Source of the DNA: Novosphingobium huizhouense
Lineage (GTDB): Bacteria > Pseudomonadota > Alphaproteobacteria > Sphingomonadales > Sphingomonadaceae
Assembly: GCF_020179475.1 (NCBI RefSeq)
Contig: NZ_JAILXZ010000002.1
Location: 1-64,000, forward strand
Direction: 5' to 3'
Length of the DNA stretch: 64,000 nt
Positions within the stretch are counted from its first letter, which is position 1; every line of letters starts with the position of its first letter. The position numbers and the translations under genes are program-made. The notes beneath the pieces were generated by a model. It was not told where the DNA came from and did not search any database. It saw only the letters and a list, made by a program, of their open reading frames with translations. This document shows, in pieces, positions 63,034 to 64,000 of this stretch.

Positions 63034-64000
63034 CCATGATCATCGACTGCCATGGCCACTACACCGTCCTGCCCAAGGCGCACGATGCCTGGCGCGAGGC
63101 GCAGAAGGCCGCCTTCAAGGCAGGCACCGATTGTCCGCCATACCCCGAAATCCCCGACGACGAGATTCGCGAGACGATCGAGGGGAACCAGCTGCGCCTG
63201 CTCAAGGAGCGCGGCGCCGACATGACGATCTTCTCTCCGCGTGCATCGGCGATGGCGCCGCACGTGGGCGACCAGTCGGTGGCGGTGAAATGGGCGCAAG
63301 TGTGCAACGATCTGATCGCCCGCGTCGTGGGTCTCTTTCCCGAGACGTTCGCGGGCGTGTGCATGCTGCCGCAGTCGCCCGAAGCGGACATGGCGAGCTC
63401 GATCGCCGAGCTGGAGCGCTGCGTCAACGAGCTCGGATTCGTCGGCTGCAACCTGAACCCCGATCCAGGCGGCGGGCACTTCAGGCATCCGCCGCTGACC
63501 GACGAATTCTGGTTCCCGTTCTACGAGAAGATGGTCGAGCTGGACGTTCCGGCGATGATCCACGTTTCGGGATCTTGCAACCCGGCGATGCACGCGACCG
63601 GCGGATACTACATCGCGGCCGACACGATCGCCTTCATGCAACTGCTCGAAGGCGACCTGTTCAGCCGTTTCCCCACGTTGCGGTTCATCATCCCGCACGG
63701 CGGCGGCGCGGTGCCCTATCATTGGGGCCGTTATCGCGGGCTGGCGGACATGCTTAAGAAGCCGTCGCTCGACACGCACCTGATGAACAACATTTACTTC
63801 GATACCTGCGTCTACCATCAGCCGGGGATCGACCTGCTGGCCGACGTGATCGATACCAGGAATATCCTGTTCGGCAGTGAAATGGTCGGCGCGGTGCGCG
63901 GCATCGATCCGACCACCGGCTTCTACTTCGACGACACGAAGCGGTACATCGACGCGCTCGACATTACCGATGCGGAGCGTCATGCGATCTTCGAGGGCAA
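63030..64000 (+). CDS. ligJ: 4-oxalomesaconate hydratase (partial, runs off window)
   Basis: The frame stays open to the window end, giving at least 323 residues of an amidohydrolase-superfamily protein. IIDCHGHYTVLPKAHDAWREAQ carries the HGH metal-binding motif, then DMTIFSPRASAMAPHVGDQSVAVKWAQVCNDLIARV, GFVGCNLNPDPGGGHFR, MIHVSGSCNPAMHATGGYY, FIIPHGGGAVPYHWGRYRGLAD and ILFGSEMVGAVRGIDP, all as in LigJ. It hydrates 4-oxalomesaconate to CHA in the protocatechuate 4,5-cleavage pathway. ATG 63030 overlaps the stop of the upstream gene; ATG 63036 is an alternative. ligAB would be expected next. Confidence 0.92.
   Translation, partial: MTMIIDCHGHYTVLPKAHDAWREAQKAAFKAGTDCPPYPEIPDDEIRETIEGNQLRLLKERGADMTIFSPRASAMAPHVGDQSVAVKWAQVCNDLIARVVGLFPETFAGVCMLPQSPEADMASSIAELERCVNELGFVGCNLNPDPGGGHFRHPPLTDEFWFPFYEKMVELDVPAMIHVSGSCNPAMHATGGYYIAADTIAFMQLLEGDLFSRFPTLRFIIPHGGGAVPYHWGRYRGLADMLKKPSLDTHLMNNIYFDTCVYHQPGIDLLADVIDTRNILFGSEMVGAVRGIDPTTGFYFDDTKRYIDALDITDAERHAIFEG

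Noticed and set aside
63030..64000. Protocatechuate 4,5-dioxygenase (ligAB) in the window
   Set aside because: Expected next to ligJ, but not present before the window ends; the extradiol enzyme at 46094 is a VOC-type protein, not LigAB.

Overview
The window is a high-GC alphaproteobacterial chromosome segment, most likely from a sphingomonad of the Novosphingobium/Sphingobium type. This is inferred from a protocatechuate 4,5-cleavage gene set in the ligK-ligU-ligI / ligJ arrangement, a TonB-dependent receptor beside catabolic genes, a single bifunctional Rsh protein and a DUF5818 gene. No database was searched; all assignments rest on motifs and context.

Layout. 1-8.6 kb is core chromosome: an intergenic block of palindromic repeats, a GNAT acetyltransferase, a DUF2029 membrane protein, rsh, an RTX protein, an outer-membrane barrel, a small exported protein, a DUF1905 protein, a cyclophilin and tRNA-Ser(GGA). 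From 8.65 to 21.02 kb lies an integrative element in the 3' end of that tRNA gene. It is bounded by a 25-bp perfect direct repeat and carries a tyrosine integrase, an AlpA-like regulator and a D5-type primase-helicase. Its cargo reads as a defence island: an EcoRII-like methylase-Vsr-endonuclease operon with an operator-like palindrome, a deaminase divergent from a membrane-anchored dUTPase/dCTP-deaminase-fold protein, a nuclease with a possible reader domain, a frameshifted DUF5818 gene and a two-gene HEPN-like module. From 21.1 to 23.2 kb is a RAYT (Y1 transposase) region with REP-like repeats, an AT-rich islet and a second, broken RAYT. From 23.2 to 30 kb are a Crp/Fnr regulator, a sterol-desaturase-family hydroxylase with an HD-domain partner, and a four-gene amino-sugar/glycosyltransferase operon.

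From 30.3 to 58.2 kb is a large catabolic locus, the most interesting part of the window. It contains two separate pairs of C-glycoside deglycosidase-like subunits (TIM-barrel alpha plus DUF6379-like beta). Several enzymes able to oxidise a sugar at C3 accompany them: a GMC oxidase, a Gfo/Idh/MocA enzyme, and a GMC plus gluconate-dehydrogenase-subunit-3 pair. Also present are GH43 and GH1 glycosidases, an esterase, a Rieske O-demethylase-like oxygenase, an MFS transporter and a TonB receptor. A NodD-like LysR regulator stands opposite an FAD monooxygenase / extradiol dioxygenase / C-C hydrolase operon. The simplest reading is uptake and dismantling of C-glycosylated plant phenolics (for example flavone C-glycosides): oxidise the sugar, break the C-C glycosidic bond, open the aromatic ring, and pass 4-hydroxybenzoate or protocatechuate to pobA and the lig genes. 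Repeated inverted motifs of the form (A/G)GAA-N6-TTC(T/C) lie in its promoters and suggest one shared regulator, perhaps the TetR protein at 34.4-35.0 kb.

From 58.2 kb to the end are ligI, ligU and ligK, a LysR regulator with two tandem HTH domains, a DUF1932 dehydrogenase, and ligJ, which runs off the window end.
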